From Streptomyces sporangiiformans (lineage in GTDB: Bacteria; Actinomycetota; Actinomycetes; Streptomycetales; Streptomycetaceae): a stretch of DNA of 64,000 nucleotides. The stretch is from assembly GCF_005768555.2 (NCBI RefSeq), contig NZ_VCHX02000083.1, positions 1 to 64,000 on the forward strand, in the 5' to 3' direction. Position 1 is the stretch's first letter, and every line of letters starts with the position of its first letter. The notes under the pieces were generated by a model. It made no database searches. It was given only the letters and a program-made list of their open reading frames with translations, and was not told the DNA's origin. The position numbers and the translations under genes were made by a program. Shown here one piece after another: positions 26,913-35,813 of this stretch.

Positions 26913-27692
26913 GTGCGGATCGTCAGATATTCGATCGGCGGTGTATGTCACTACGGAGAACTCGAAGCCGGTGACGCGAGGATCGCGCGGTTCGAGGGTG
27001 ATCCCTTCACCGGGATACGCCCCACGGGCGATATCGACGAGGTGGGTGAGGTGCGGATTCTGCCGCCGCTGGAGCGGCCCAGGATCTTCGGGTTCGCCTA
27101 CAACTACGCGTCGCACATCGACGAGACCGACCGTGACGTTCCGGAAGTCCCTGTGGTCTTCATGAAGCCGAGCACGGCGATGGCCGGGCCGGGCGATGCC
27201 ATCGTCTATCCGGCCGACGGTGAACTCATCCATTTCGAAGGCGAGTTGGTCGTCGTCATCGGAAAGGAGGCCCGCCATGTGAAGCCCTCCGAAGCCCATG
27301 AATACATCCTCGGCTATACGTGCGGAAATGATGTCAGCGATCGCATCATCCAGCGCAAGGAAAGCAAATTCGGAGCGCTGCTGATCGGAAAAGGGCAGGA
27401 CACGTTCGCGCCCATGGGGCCGGTCATCGCCACGGACCTCGACTCGTCCCGGCTCTCGCTGACCACACGGGTGAACGGAACCGTCAAGCAGTCGGCGAGC
27501 ACCGCCGATCTACTGCTCGCCGTCCCCGGCATCGTCAGCTATCTCAGCCGCCATCTCACGCTTCTGCCGGGCGACGCGATCATGACGGGCACCCCTTCCG
27601 GCGTCGGGCCGATCCGCCCCGGGGACGAGGTCGAGGTCGAGATCGAGGGCATCGGCGTCCTGCGCAACCGCGTCGTGGCCGAGGGGCGCTGA
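26913..27692 (+). CDS. Fumarylacetoacetate hydrolase-family protein
   Basis: A 259-residue FAH-fold enzyme; relatives hydrolyse, decarboxylate or isomerise 2-oxo-ene-dioic acids from ring cleavage. Signatures are FGFAYNYASHIDE (~residues 58-70), VVFMKPSTAMAGPGDAI, the metal ligand Glu in HFEGELVVVIGKEA, YTCGNDVSDRIIQRKE and the C-terminal GDAIMTGTPSGVGPIRPGDEVEVEIEGIG. GTG 26913 has GGAGG five bases upstream. It lies next to a perfect LacI operator, and the same operator controls the extradiol dioxygenase block at 14 kb, so I infer it acts on a product of that dioxygenase, in the manner of HpaG. Confidence 0.87.
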   Translation: MRIVRYSIGGVCHYGELEAGDARIARFEGDPFTGIRPTGDIDEVGEVRILPPLERPRIFGFAYNYASHIDETDRDVPEVPVVFMKPSTAMAGPGDAIVYPADGELIHFEGELVVVIGKEARHVKPSEAHEYILGYTCGNDVSDRIIQRKESKFGALLIGKGQDTFAPMGPVIATDLDSSRLSLTTRVNGTVKQSASTADLLLAVPGIVSYLSRHLTLLPGDAIMTGTPSGVGPIRPGDEVEVEIEGIGVLRNRVVAEGR

Positions 27693-27724
27693 GCGCGCCA
27701 CCGAAGGCACACCACCGCAGACAC

Positions 27725-27767
27725 CACTGGCCTTGCCGAACCCATCAGCGGTCCGGCAAGGCCAGTG
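27725..27767. terminator. Hairpin after the FAH-family gene
   Basis: Exact 14-bp arms (27725-27738 and 27754-27767) enclose a 15-base loop, 33 bp after the FAH stop codon. Confidence 0.65.
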
Positions 27768-27808
27768 CTGTGCCACCGCTCGGCATCGCTCGGCACCGTT
27801 CGTGGCGC

Positions 27809-27846
27809 GAGCCGGCCCCGGCGGACGAGTCCGCCGGGGCCGGCTC
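27809..27846. terminator. Perfect hairpin after the MFS gene
   Basis: An 18-bp perfect stem (27809-27826 and 27829-27846) with a 2-base loop lies just beyond the 3' end of the leftward MFS gene. With the hairpin at 27725 it separates the two convergent transcripts. Confidence 0.65.
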
Positions 27847-27860
27847 GGCCTGCCGGTTCG

Positions 27861-29132
27861 CTAGTGGGCTGGGGCGTTGTTGAACTGCGAGGTGCGGACG
27901 AAGGCCAGGGCCACGACGCCCAGCAGCGGCAGGACCGTGACCTGCAGCAGCCCGGCCTGGTCCCAGCCGTAGGAGTCCACCAGGGCGGCGAAGAGCAGGC
28001 CCGAGAACGCTGCCGGCCCGTAGTAACTGGTGACGAACAGACCGGAGGCGCGTCCGATCTGTCCGGGACGGACGGCCCGCTGTATCGCGCTGTTGGTGTT
28101 GGGGTAGATGAAGCCCAGCCCGAAGGCGCCCATGAGGAAGGCGAGCAGGCACTGCACCCCCACTCCGGCGTGTGTCTCGTAGATGCACACGCTGATGGCG
28201 GAGACGGCCAGCAGGCTCAGGATCAGCAGGTTGCGCTGGTTGAAGCGGTCGCCCAGCCAGCCGCCGAACACGGCGGTCATGCCGCCGAAACCGAGGAAGC
28301 TCATGGCCAGTGCGGCCTGACCGGCGGTGTAGTGCAGCGAGGTGATGAGGTACGTCGGGTAGAGGCCGAGGAACCCGTAGATCGCCACACCGCTGATGAC
28401 CGCGTGGACGGCCAGCGCGACCGTGTTGCGGTTGTAGGCGGAAACCGGCATGTACTCGTAGGTCTTGGTCGAGACGACCTCGTCGACGGAGGTCTCGGTC
28501 AGGCCGGCTTTCACCAGGAACAGGGAGACGGCGGCGATCAGCAGCCCGGCTGTGCCGAACAGGTAGAAGGGCGAGTGCCAGGTGCCGTGCATGTTCATGA
28601 GCTGGACACCGATCAGCGGGGCGATGAACACGCCGACGGAGTAGCCCAGGCCGATGACGCCGAAGGCGAGGCCGCGCCGGTGGGCGAAGAAGGCGCCGAC
28701 CGCCGCGAAGATGGCGGCGGACTGCATGCCCTCCCCGAAGCCAGAGATGACCCGGTACGCCGTCATGTCGGCGAGGCCGGTCGCCAGCGGAGTGGCCATC
28801 GTGCCCAGGGAGTAGATCACGATGCTGACCAGCAGCACGGTCTTGCGGCGGAAGCGGTCCAGGAGGTAGCCCGCCGGGAGGCCCGCGATGGCCATGCCGA
28901 GGGTGAAGTTCGTCGCCAGCAGCCCGCCCTGCTCCAGGGAGAACCCGTACTCCTCGCGGATGTTCGGCAGGAGGGGAGGGAAAACCTGACGGTCCATCGC
29001 ATTGACCATGTAGGACAGAATCAGCAACAGGAAACCCACTCCGACCATGGGGCGGGAAAGGGAGGACCGGCTGCTTTCCGCCGTGTCCCGGGTGGGCACG
29101 GCGGGCGTCTCGACTTGCGCTGCGTGATTCAT
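27861..29132 (-). CDS. Major facilitator superfamily transporter
   Basis: A 423-residue, 12-helix transporter. Helix 1 is GFLLLILSYMVNAMDRQVFPPLLP; the MFS loop 2-3 motif is seen in GLPAGYLLDRFRRKT (~residues 82-96), and the second-half copy is FGGWLGDRFNQRN. The MDRQ in helix 1 and overall pattern resemble the anion:cation symporter and organic-acid transporters. ATG 29132 has GGGAG seven bases upstream; the longer frame is not supported. It is divergent from the 2-hydroxyacid dehydrogenase operon, so it probably imports the organic acid this regulon degrades. A candidate leftward promoter lies at 29405-29433. Confidence 0.87.
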   Translation of the reverse strand: MNHAAQVETPAVPTRDTAESSRSSLSRPMVGVGFLLLILSYMVNAMDRQVFPPLLPNIREEYGFSLEQGGLLATNFTLGMAIAGLPAGYLLDRFRRKTVLLVSIVIYSLGTMATPLATGLADMTAYRVISGFGEGMQSAAIFAAVGAFFAHRRGLAFGVIGLGYSVGVFIAPLIGVQLMNMHGTWHSPFYLFGTAGLLIAAVSLFLVKAGLTETSVDEVVSTKTYEYMPVSAYNRNTVALAVHAVISGVAIYGFLGLYPTYLITSLHYTAGQAALAMSFLGFGGMTAVFGGWLGDRFNQRNLLILSLLAVSAISVCIYETHAGVGVQCLLAFLMGAFGLGFIYPNTNSAIQRAVRPGQIGRASGLFVTSYYGPAAFSGLLFAALVDSYGWDQAGLLQVTVLPLLGVVALAFVRTSQFNNAPAH

Positions 29133-29537
29133 GGAACGGCTCCCAGAGGAAAGGGCCACGGCAGGGCGCGGCAGATCCAACGCCGTACGGGCGATGGAGA
29201 GAAACGGTGAGCTGAACACGGACTCGAGTCGGCGATCGCGATGATGTCGCCGAATGGCTGAGGGGCGATGGGCCGGTACGCGGCTGAACGCCGCGCGTGA
29301 ATTCCAGCCGTATTCGCCGTCGGGGGACGTCCGTGGCTGTGGCGTCTTCGACAGCCGGACCCTGTGCGGACACTTATCGGCCACACGGTCATGGGCTCGC
29401 AGAAACCATGGAGGGAAGTACGGGGCGCGTCAAGATGCGGGAACCGGATTTCTTCGGCAGTCCGCGTTCTCTTTGTGGTCGGATCCCTGCGGCGACCGCG
29501 ATGGTGGCGCAGGTGAGAGATGGTGGGCGTCCGGCTC

Positions 29538-29568
29538 TTGACGGGTCGAGAATCCCGAGTGCTATCGT
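29538..29568 (+). promoter_or_regulatory. Promoter of the 2-hydroxyacid dehydrogenase operon
   Basis: TTGACG (29538-29543), a 19-base spacer and TATCGT (29563-29568). The -10 lies inside the LacI-type operator. The spacer is one or two bases long for a strong promoter. Confidence 0.45.
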
Positions 29569-29574
29569 TAGCAC
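29559..29574. promoter_or_regulatory. LacI-type operator of the 2-hydroxyacid dehydrogenase operon (15/16)
   Basis: GTGCTATCGTTAGCAC matches the perfect site at 26845 in 15 of 16 bases. It overlaps the -10 of the rightward promoter, a classical repressor position. Confidence 0.75.
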
Positions 29575-29860
29575 ATCACGTGGCTGTGACAACTATTCCG
29601 ACGCTCCCGGCATCTTGTGATCGGTACCAGGGGCGTACTGTGGCGCTCTCCGTTCCGACCACGAGTCGACGAGGGCCAGGGACACCCGACGCAAGCCCAG
29701 CGACCCTCTCCACCCCACCCACGGCGGCCGACGGCCCCCACCGGGCACACCCGGTGGCCCGACGCGCCGTGTGGGTGATCAATCCTGCTGACCGGATGTG
29801 CCCCGGCGAGATGCCTGTACGTCCGCCGCGAGCCGCACGATTCTGCGAGGACGACCTGTT

Positions 29861-30868
29861 ATGAGACCACCGAGCACGGGCACCGTGCTGCTCACCGACT
29901 ACGCCTGGCCCGACGACACCGTCGAGCGATCGGTCATCGAGGAAGCGGGCCTCACCCTCGTGACCGGCCCCGCCGAGCCCGCCTCCGCCGAGGTCATCGA
30001 GGGCCTGGTCGCCGAGCACCGCCCCTCGGGGATCCTCACCTGCTGGGCGCCCGTCTCCGCCGCCGCGGTCGGGGCGTCGCCGGACCTGCGGATCGTGGCC
30101 AGGCTCGGTGTCGGACTCGACAACATCGCCGTGGACACCGCCACGGAGCGCGGCGTCTGGGTCACCAATGTGCCGGACTACTGCGTCGAGGAGGTCTCGG
30201 ACCACGCCGTGGGCATGGTGCTGGCCTGGACGCGCGGGCTGGCCGTGTGCGACCGGGAGGTCCGCGCGGGCCGCTGGGACCCCGCGGCGGCCCGACTGCG
30301 CCGACTGTCGACGCTGACCTGCGGCGTCGTCGGATACGGACGGATCGGGCGCGCCACGGTCCGCAAACTGGGCGCCTTCTGCTGCCGGATCCTGGCACAC
30401 GACCCGCACCCGCCCCAGGACGTTCCGGGGGTGGAGATGGTGGGACTGGAGGAGCTGCTGCGCCGCAGCGACGTGGTGATCCTCCATGTGCCGCTGACGC
30501 GGGACACGCACCATGTCATCGGCGCGGAGCAGTTGGCACTGATGCCGCCGGGCGGTCTGCTGGTCAATGTCAGCAGGGGAGGCCTGGTGGACACCGACGC
30601 GGTCGTCAAGGCGCTGGACAGCGGGCACCTGGGCGGAGCCGCCTTCGACGTACTGGAAACCGAACCGCACGTCCCCGCCGAACTGCTCGCCCAGCCGGGC
30701 GCCGTCCTCACCCCGCATGTGGCGTTCTCCTCCGACGCGTCGGTCACGGAGTTGCGTCGCCGCGCCGCCGAGGAGGTCGTCCGGGTGCTGAGGGGCGAGA
30801 CGCCGGCCCACGCTCGCAACAGCCCCCGCGGCGCCGATGCCGCTGGTGGGCCGGGGGACCGGCGATGA
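29861..30868 (+). CDS. D-isomer-specific 2-hydroxyacid dehydrogenase
   Basis: A 335-residue NAD(P)-dependent oxidoreductase interconverting a 2-oxo acid and a D-2-hydroxy acid. The dinucleotide motif is CGVVGYGRIGRATVRKLG, near 155-172. The catalytic Arg lies in VNVSRGGLVDTDAV, the Glu in DVLETEPHVPAE and the His in LTPHVAFSSDAS. VARLGVGLDNIAVDTATERGVWVTNVPDYC is the conserved N-terminal pattern of the glycerate/phosphoglycerate dehydrogenase group. ATG 29861 is preceded by GAGG. Its gene overlaps an APH-fold kinase by four bases, so the hydroxy acid may be phosphorylated next. Its promoter carries the LacI operator at 29559. Confidence 0.9.
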   Translation: MRPPSTGTVLLTDYAWPDDTVERSVIEEAGLTLVTGPAEPASAEVIEGLVAEHRPSGILTCWAPVSAAAVGASPDLRIVARLGVGLDNIAVDTATERGVWVTNVPDYCVEEVSDHAVGMVLAWTRGLAVCDREVRAGRWDPAAARLRRLSTLTCGVVGYGRIGRATVRKLGAFCCRILAHDPHPPQDVPGVEMVGLEELLRRSDVVILHVPLTRDTHHVIGAEQLALMPPGGLLVNVSRGGLVDTDAVVKALDSGHLGGAAFDVLETEPHVPAELLAQPGAVLTPHVAFSSDASVTELRRRAAEEVVRVLRGETPAHARNSPRGADAAGGPGDRR

Positions 30869-31938
30869 CCTCGAACTCCGTGCCCGTACCGGCTGCTGTG
30901 CCGACACCGGTCTCCGGGCCTGTCATGGTCTCCGCGTCCGCACCTGAGCCCGCGCTGACCGATTTCCTGCTGGCCAACAAGCTTGCCGCGCCGGACGAAG
31001 CCGCGCGCTGGACGCCGCTGGCCGGTGGCGTCTCCTCCGATCTGTGGCGGGTGGACCTGCCAGGGCGCTCCCTGTGCGTGAAGCGGGCGCTGGCCAAACT
31101 GCGGGTCGCCGCCGACTGGCAGGCGCCGGTGTCGCGCAACGCCTACGAGTGGGCGTGGATGCGGTTCGCGGCCGGACACCGACCGGACAGCGTCCCGGAA
31201 CTGCTGGCCCACGACGCCGCGGCCGGCCTCTTCGCGATGGCGTACCTGCCCCCCGAGCGGTACCCGGTGTGGAAGGCGCAACTGCTCGACGGAAAGGTGG
31301 AGGTGGAGACCGCGGCGGCCGTCGGAGAGGTGCTCGGCGGTCTGCACGCGGCCAGTGCCGGGGACACCGCACTCGCGGCGGAATTCGCCACCGACGACAA
31401 CTTCAACGCGCTGCGCATCGAGCCGTACCTGCTGGCCACCGCGGCCGCGCACCCCGGGCTGCGCGACGTTCTCCAAGACCTCGCCGACCGCACGGCCGCG
31501 ACGCACCTGGCCCTGGTGCACGGCGACGTCAGCCCCAAGAACATTCTTGTCGGGCCCGCTCAGCCGGTGCTGCTGGACGCCGAATGCGCGTGGTACGGAG
31601 ACCCGGCCTTCGACCTGGCCTTCTGCGTCAATCATCTGCTCCTCCAGAGCCTGGTCGTACGCGGGCGCCGCGCCGAACTCCTGGGGTGCGCCCGGGTGCT
31701 GGCCGAGGCGTACTTCCGGCGCGCCGACTGGGAGCCGAGGGCGGCGCTTCAGGCGCGCGCGGCGTCGCTGCTGCCGGCGCTGCTGCTCGCACGCGTGGAC
31801 GGCAAGTCGCCGGTGGAGTACCTCACCGACGACCGGCACAAGTTGTTCGTACGCACCGTGGCGTCGGCCCTGCTCCGTGCGTTCGCCCCCACCGTGGAGG
31901 ACGTACTGGACGCCTGGCGGACCGCTCTCAACAGCTGA
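30865..31938 (+). CDS. APH-fold kinase (phosphotransferase family)
   Basis: A 357-residue small-molecule kinase of the aminoglycoside phosphotransferase/choline kinase fold. After an Ala/Pro-rich tail, the nucleotide lobe holds TPLAGGVSSDLWRVDLPGRSLCVKRAL with the ATP-binding lysine near residue 73. The catalytic loop is LVHGDVSPKNILV near 225-237, and the metal-binding Asp lies in LLDAECAWYGDPAFDLAF. ATG 30865 overlaps the dehydrogenase stop by four bases, implying coupled synthesis. Being an operon partner of a 2-hydroxyacid dehydrogenase and co-regulated with an enolase paralogue, it may phosphorylate the 2-hydroxyl of a glycerate-like acid. That role is inference; the fold is secure. Confidence 0.82.
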   Translation: MTSNSVPVPAAVPTPVSGPVMVSASAPEPALTDFLLANKLAAPDEAARWTPLAGGVSSDLWRVDLPGRSLCVKRALAKLRVAADWQAPVSRNAYEWAWMRFAAGHRPDSVPELLAHDAAAGLFAMAYLPPERYPVWKAQLLDGKVEVETAAAVGEVLGGLHAASAGDTALAAEFATDDNFNALRIEPYLLATAAAHPGLRDVLQDLADRTAATHLALVHGDVSPKNILVGPAQPVLLDAECAWYGDPAFDLAFCVNHLLLQSLVVRGRRAELLGCARVLAEAYFRRADWEPRAALQARAASLLPALLLARVDGKSPVEYLTDDRHKLFVRTVASALLRAFAPTVEDVLDAWRTALNS

Positions 31939-31973
31939 GGATCCCGTCCGAACCCGACCGAGAGGAGCCGCAC

Positions 31974-32510
31974 ATGCGCAGAGTCGTCACCGGTCATGAC
32001 GAGAACGGAAGATCGGTCGTCGTCAGCGACGGCCCCGTTCCCCGCACCAGAGAGTTCACCAGTCTGCCCGGCTGGGTGTCCGCGGTGCCGTGGGCCACCG
32101 AACCCGGCGAACCGGTCAGCCGGACCGGGGAGGACCCCACACCGAAGATCACCAGTCTCCTCCCGGGCCCCGGCGGCACACGCTTCATCGTCCTCACCAT
32201 GCCGCCGGACACCGCCATGGCCGACCCGGCGTTCGACCCCGTGGCCTTCGACAGTGAGCAGCGAGCCGATTCGCCCGGTATCGCGGAGCTCATCGGGCCC
32301 GACGGCATGCACACCACGCCGACCGTCGACTACGGCATCGTGCTCCAGGGGGAGGTCGTCCTCGAACTCGACGACGGCCGGTGCACGCCGCTCTCGGCGG
32401 GAGACATCGTGATCCAGAACGGCACCCGGCACGCCTGGCGCAATCGCAGCGACCGTCCGGTCATCGCGGCCTTCGTACTGATCGGAGCCGAGGTCGGGAA
32501 CGACCGCTGA
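31974..32510 (+). CDS. Cupin-domain protein
   Basis: A 178-residue protein with a C-terminal cupin barrel. Motif 1 is seen in HTTPTVDYGIVLQGEVVLELDDG (~110-132), and motif 2 in LSAGDIVIQNGTRHAWRNRSDRPVIAAFV (~138-166). The first half precedes the barrel and contains ITSLLPGPGGTRFIVLTMPPD. Cupins of this size serve as small metalloenzymes or ligand-binding proteins. ATG 31974 has GAGGAG about seven bases upstream, 35 bp after the kinase, so it is third in the LacI-controlled operon. Its role may be isomerase, decarboxylase or sensor; sequence does not decide. Confidence 0.82.
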   Translation: MRRVVTGHDENGRSVVVSDGPVPRTREFTSLPGWVSAVPWATEPGEPVSRTGEDPTPKITSLLPGPGGTRFIVLTMPPDTAMADPAFDPVAFDSEQRADSPGIAELIGPDGMHTTPTVDYGIVLQGEVVLELDDGRCTPLSAGDIVIQNGTRHAWRNRSDRPVIAAFVLIGAEVGNDR

Positions 32511-32539
32511 CACGGCGGCTTCGTGCGGTTTCCTCCTTT

Positions 32540-34288
32540 TCAGTGGCCTCGCAGAACGTCGAGGGCCGTGAGAGCCACGTGCAGTTCGGTGCATTGTTCG
32601 CCGGATTCGAGGTCGCACTCGAGCAGACGCTCGATGGCTCGCAGGCGCTGGTAGACGGTCTCGCGGGACAGGCCGCCGCGGCGTGCGGCGATGGTCTTGT
32701 TGCCGGCCGCGTCCAGATAGTGGCGCAAGGTCGTCAAGAGATCGGTGCCGTGGCGTGCGTCGTGGTCGATGAGCCGGCCGAGTTGCCGTTCGGCGTAGTC
32801 CTGGATCCGGATGTCCTCGCGGAGCGCGTACAGGAGCCGGCGCAGGCCGATGTCGGACAGTTCGTGGAAGGACCTGCCCTCGGGGAGTTGCTGGCCGGGC
32901 AGGGTCGCCTCGGCCACGCGGGCCGCTTCGCGGAAGGAACGGGCCGCGTCGGAGAGGTCGGTGACCTCGGAGCCGACGCTCACGACGGCTCGCGGGTCAT
33001 GGTCCAGTGCGGTGCGACTCAGCCGTTCCACCGGGGGCCTCCACGGCATGGCGGGGCGTAGGGCGAGCAGGATGCCGAGGCGGCCGGGTGCCAGCGCGCC
33101 GACGAGCGCGGGAACCGCTGCCGTCCGAAGTTCCCGGGCCAGGAGCGTCTCCGGCTCCGCCGCGTCGTCTTCCGTTTCCGCGGGCAGCGTGACGAGGACG
33201 GCGAGGAAGCGGCTGTCCTCGGTGGGCAGGCCCAGCGCGGCGGCGCGGGCGCGGGCGTCCTCGGGGGAGCGGTGGCGCCGCTCGGCGAGGTCCCGCAACG
33301 CGCTTCGGTGTGCGCTGCGTTCCCACGGTGTGGGGTGGATGAGGCGGGCGATGGTCAGGGCCATCGCCGTTCTCTCCAGGACGGTGACGTCCTCGGGCCC
33401 GAAGGCCACGGGAGCCCCGAGATCCCGGACGTCCCCGCCGGCCGCGGAACCCGATGCACTGGGTGGGCCGAGAAGCATGGCCACGCGGCCCCACCGTTCG
33501 CCCTGGTATTCCACGGGTGCCACGAGCCAGCTCTCGGGGCCACGCACGTCCGTGTGATCGCAGGGCGGGGTCGCCCGGGAGCGCTGTTCCCAGCCGGTGA
33601 GGGCGTTCTCCACGGTGTTGCCGGAGGGCTCGCAGATCAGCGCCTGGTGCACCAGGTTCTCCAGTACGACCGTGTGCCCGCTCATCTCCGCCGCCGCCCG
33701 CACCACTTCCTCGGGCTCCGCGCCGCGCAGCGTCAGCGCGGTGAACGCCTCGTGGATCCGCTGGGTCCGGCGCATCGCGTCCGTCTGGTTGCCGAGGATG
33801 AGGGTGTGGACGACCTGGGTGACCTCCAGGAAGTTGACGTCCTTGGACAGGGTGACGAGCGGCAGCCCGCGGGTGCGGCAGGCTCGGACCAGCGCGTCGG
33901 GTGGGCGGTGGTAGCGCCGGACGAGTTCGATGACCAGGGCCGCCGCGCCGATGTCGGCGAGTTCGTCCACGTACCGGCGCACGCCCGTCGCGTCCTCGGG
34001 CAGGGGCATGCCCGTGGTCAGGACGAGTTCCCCGCCCTTGAGGAAGGAGGCGGGATCCGTCAGTTCGGTGATGTGGACCCAGCGGACCGGCCGGTCGAGG
34101 CGGCTTTCGCCGGTGACGACCCGTGGCTGTCCCGCGGCCAGCACGGGAAGGGCCAGGGCGTCGGCCACGGTGAGCGGTGGGCCTGCGAGGCCAATCCCGG
34201 TGGTCTCCCGCGCGTCCGCGTCCGCGTCCGCGTCCGTGTCGCTGTCAGCGGACGCGGAAACGGTCACGGCTCGGTGGTTCTCGGTCAC
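32540..34288 (-). CDS. PucR-family transcriptional regulator
   Basis: A 582-residue regulator in three parts. The N-terminal PucR sensory domain (~45-160) contains LALPVLAAGQPRVVTGESRLDRPVRWVHITELTDP and FLKGGELVLTTG. A middle GGDEF-like CdaR region follows (~300-450). The C-terminal HTH is LLTTLRHYLDAAGNKTIAARRGGLSRETVYQRLRAIERLL (~510-555). GTG 34288 has AAGGAGG about six bases upstream. A GCGTCC hexamer run near 34212-34236 encodes an Asp-Ala repeat. It is divergent from the aminotransferase / FAD-FeS oxidoreductase / semialdehyde dehydrogenase operon and probably activates it; PucR regulators commonly control amine and purine catabolism. Confidence 0.88.
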   Translation of the reverse strand: MTENHRAVTVSASADSDTDADADADARETTGIGLAGPPLTVADALALPVLAAGQPRVVTGESRLDRPVRWVHITELTDPASFLKGGELVLTTGMPLPEDATGVRRYVDELADIGAAALVIELVRRYHRPPDALVRACRTRGLPLVTLSKDVNFLEVTQVVHTLILGNQTDAMRRTQRIHEAFTALTLRGAEPEEVVRAAAEMSGHTVVLENLVHQALICEPSGNTVENALTGWEQRSRATPPCDHTDVRGPESWLVAPVEYQGERWGRVAMLLGPPSASGSAAGGDVRDLGAPVAFGPEDVTVLERTAMALTIARLIHPTPWERSAHRSALRDLAERRHRSPEDARARAAALGLPTEDSRFLAVLVTLPAETEDDAAEPETLLARELRTAAVPALVGALAPGRLGILLALRPAMPWRPPVERLSRTALDHDPRAVVSVGSEVTDLSDAARSFREAARVAEATLPGQQLPEGRSFHELSDIGLRRLLYALREDIRIQDYAERQLGRLIDHDARHGTDLLTTLRHYLDAAGNKTIAARRGGLSRETVYQRLRAIERLLECDLESGEQCTELHVALTALDVLRGH

Positions 34289-34420
34289 GGCTGCCCTCCT
34301 TGCGTGCCCGGACACTGTGACAAGGGTCGCTGACCTGCGCAAGAGCGGTCTTACGGCGGTTCCAGCGGCGCGGGATCACACGTCATCGCCCCGAGCGGTT
34401 GACACAACGTCCGAAGGCCG

Positions 34421-34435
34421 TGTCCTGGCTGGACA
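34421..34435. promoter_or_regulatory. Inverted repeat between pucR and the aminotransferase operon
   Basis: TGTCC and GGACA arms (34421-34425 and 34431-34435) lie about 17 bp after a TTGACA at 34399-34404. It is a candidate site for the PucR regulator. No good -10 is spaced from that hexamer, so promoter assignment is uncertain. Confidence 0.3.
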
Positions 34436-34544
34436 CATCATGCGGTGTCGCCGTGCGCGGCAGGGGAGATGCTCGGGAGGACGGAGCAGATCACGTACAC
34501 GCACACCACGTATACGAGGACCACTACAGCGCCGGGAGACGAAC

Positions 34545-35813
34545 ATGACCGCACTGTCGCCGCACCTTCGCCAGGCCACGCCCGTGGTGGCGGCCCGGGG
34601 CGAGGGCGTCCACCTGTACGGCGAGGACGGCCGCCGCTATCTCGACTTCACCGCCGGTATCGGCGTCACCAGCACCGGGCACTGTCACCCCAAGGTCGTG
34701 GCGGCGGCCCAGGAGCAGGTGGGCACGCTGGTGCACGGCCAGTACACGACCGTCATGCACCAGCCGCTGCGGCGCCTCGTCGAGAAGCTGGGCGAAGTGC
34801 TGCCGTCCGGACTGGACAGCCTGTTCTTCATGAACTCCGGCAGCGAGGCCGTGGAGGCTGCGTTGCGGCTGGCCCGCCAGGCCACGGGCCGCCCCAACGT
34901 GCTGGTCTGCCACGGCGGGTTCCACGGCCGCACGGTGGCCGCCGCCTCGATGACCACCTCCGGCACCCGTTTCCGGTCGGGCTTCTCCCCACTGATGAGC
35001 GGCGTGGTCGTCACCCCCTTCCCGTCGGCCTTCCGCTACGGCTGGGACGAGGACACCGCTACCCGCTTCGCCCTGAAGGAGCTCGACTACACGCTCCAGA
35101 CGATCTCCTCGCCCGACGACACGGCCGCGATCATCGTCGAGCCGGTGCTCGGTGAGGGCGGATACGTGCCCGCGAACCGCGCCTTCCTGGAAGGTCTGCG
35201 CGAGCGGGCGGACCGCCACGGCTTCCTGCTGATCCTCGACGAGGTGCAGACCGGCGTGGGCCGCACGGGCCGGTTCTGGGGCCACGACCACTTCGGCGTC
35301 ACCCCGGACATCCTCATCACCGCCAAGGGGCTGGCCAGCGGTTTCCCGCTCTCCGGGATCGCCGCGTCCGAGGAGCTGATGCGCAAGGCGTGGCCGGGAT
35401 CGCAGGGCGGTACGTACGGCGCCAACGCCGTGGCCTGCGCGGCGGCCGTCGCCACCCTCGACGTCGTACGCGACGAGAAGCTCGTCGAGAACGCCGACGC
35501 GATGGGCAAGCGGCTGCGTCACGGCCTGGAGGCGGTGGCCGACCGGACATCGGCCATCGGCGACGTGCGGGGCCTCGGGCTGATGCTGGCCAGCGAATTC
35601 GTCACCGAGGACGGCAGCCCCGACCCCGAGACCGCCGCCCGCGTGCAGCGAGCCGCCGTCGACGAGGGACTGCTCCTGCTGCTGTGCGGCGCCTGGAACC
35701 AGGTCGTACGCATGATCCCGGCACTCGTCATCGACGAGACGGCGGTGGACGAGGGCCTCCAGGCGTGGGCGACCGCGGTGGAGGCCGGCACATCGGGAGC
35801 GGCAGGGCGATGA
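34545..35813 (+). CDS. Class III aminotransferase, 4-aminobutyrate type
   Basis: A 422-residue PLP enzyme moving an omega-amino group to a 2-oxo acid. GSEAVEAALRLARQATGR (~100-117) is the cofactor-phosphate region. The PLP-binding core is LILDEVQTGVGRTGRFWGHDHFGVTPDILITAKGLASGFPLSG (~235-277), with the lysine in TAKGL. Sequence style matches GABA and acetylornithine aminotransferases. ATG 34545 follows GGGAG by about six bases. It overlaps the FAD-FeS oxidoreductase by four bases, and a succinate-semialdehyde dehydrogenase-type gene follows, so the operon probably takes a GABA-like amine to a dicarboxylic acid. It is divergent from pucR. Confidence 0.9.
   Translation: MTALSPHLRQATPVVAARGEGVHLYGEDGRRYLDFTAGIGVTSTGHCHPKVVAAAQEQVGTLVHGQYTTVMHQPLRRLVEKLGEVLPSGLDSLFFMNSGSEAVEAALRLARQATGRPNVLVCHGGFHGRTVAAASMTTSGTRFRSGFSPLMSGVVVTPFPSAFRYGWDEDTATRFALKELDYTLQTISSPDDTAAIIVEPVLGEGGYVPANRAFLEGLRERADRHGFLLILDEVQTGVGRTGRFWGHDHFGVTPDILITAKGLASGFPLSGIAASEELMRKAWPGSQGGTYGANAVACAAAVATLDVVRDEKLVENADAMGKRLRHGLEAVADRTSAIGDVRGLGLMLASEFVTEDGSPDPETAARVQRAAVDEGLLLLLCGAWNQVVRMIPALVIDETAVDEGLQAWATAVEAGTSGAAGR

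Larger units (their letters stand above)
29133..29860. other. Divergent control region MFS / 2-hydroxyacid dehydrogenase
   Basis: 728 bp with no convincing gene. It contains a candidate leftward promoter for the MFS gene (TTGACG at 29428-29433 and CATGGT at 29405-29410 on the minus strand, 17-base spacer) and a rightward promoter covered by a LacI operator at 29538-29574. The rest, about 29580-29845, is the predicted leader of the dehydrogenase operon with no visible structure. Confidence 0.5.

Noticed and set aside
25710-27299. 529-codon version of the second LacI regulator
   Set aside because: The extra N-terminal ~190 codons are antisense to the FAH hydrolase and precede the canonical LacI head; GTG 26729 is the sensible start.
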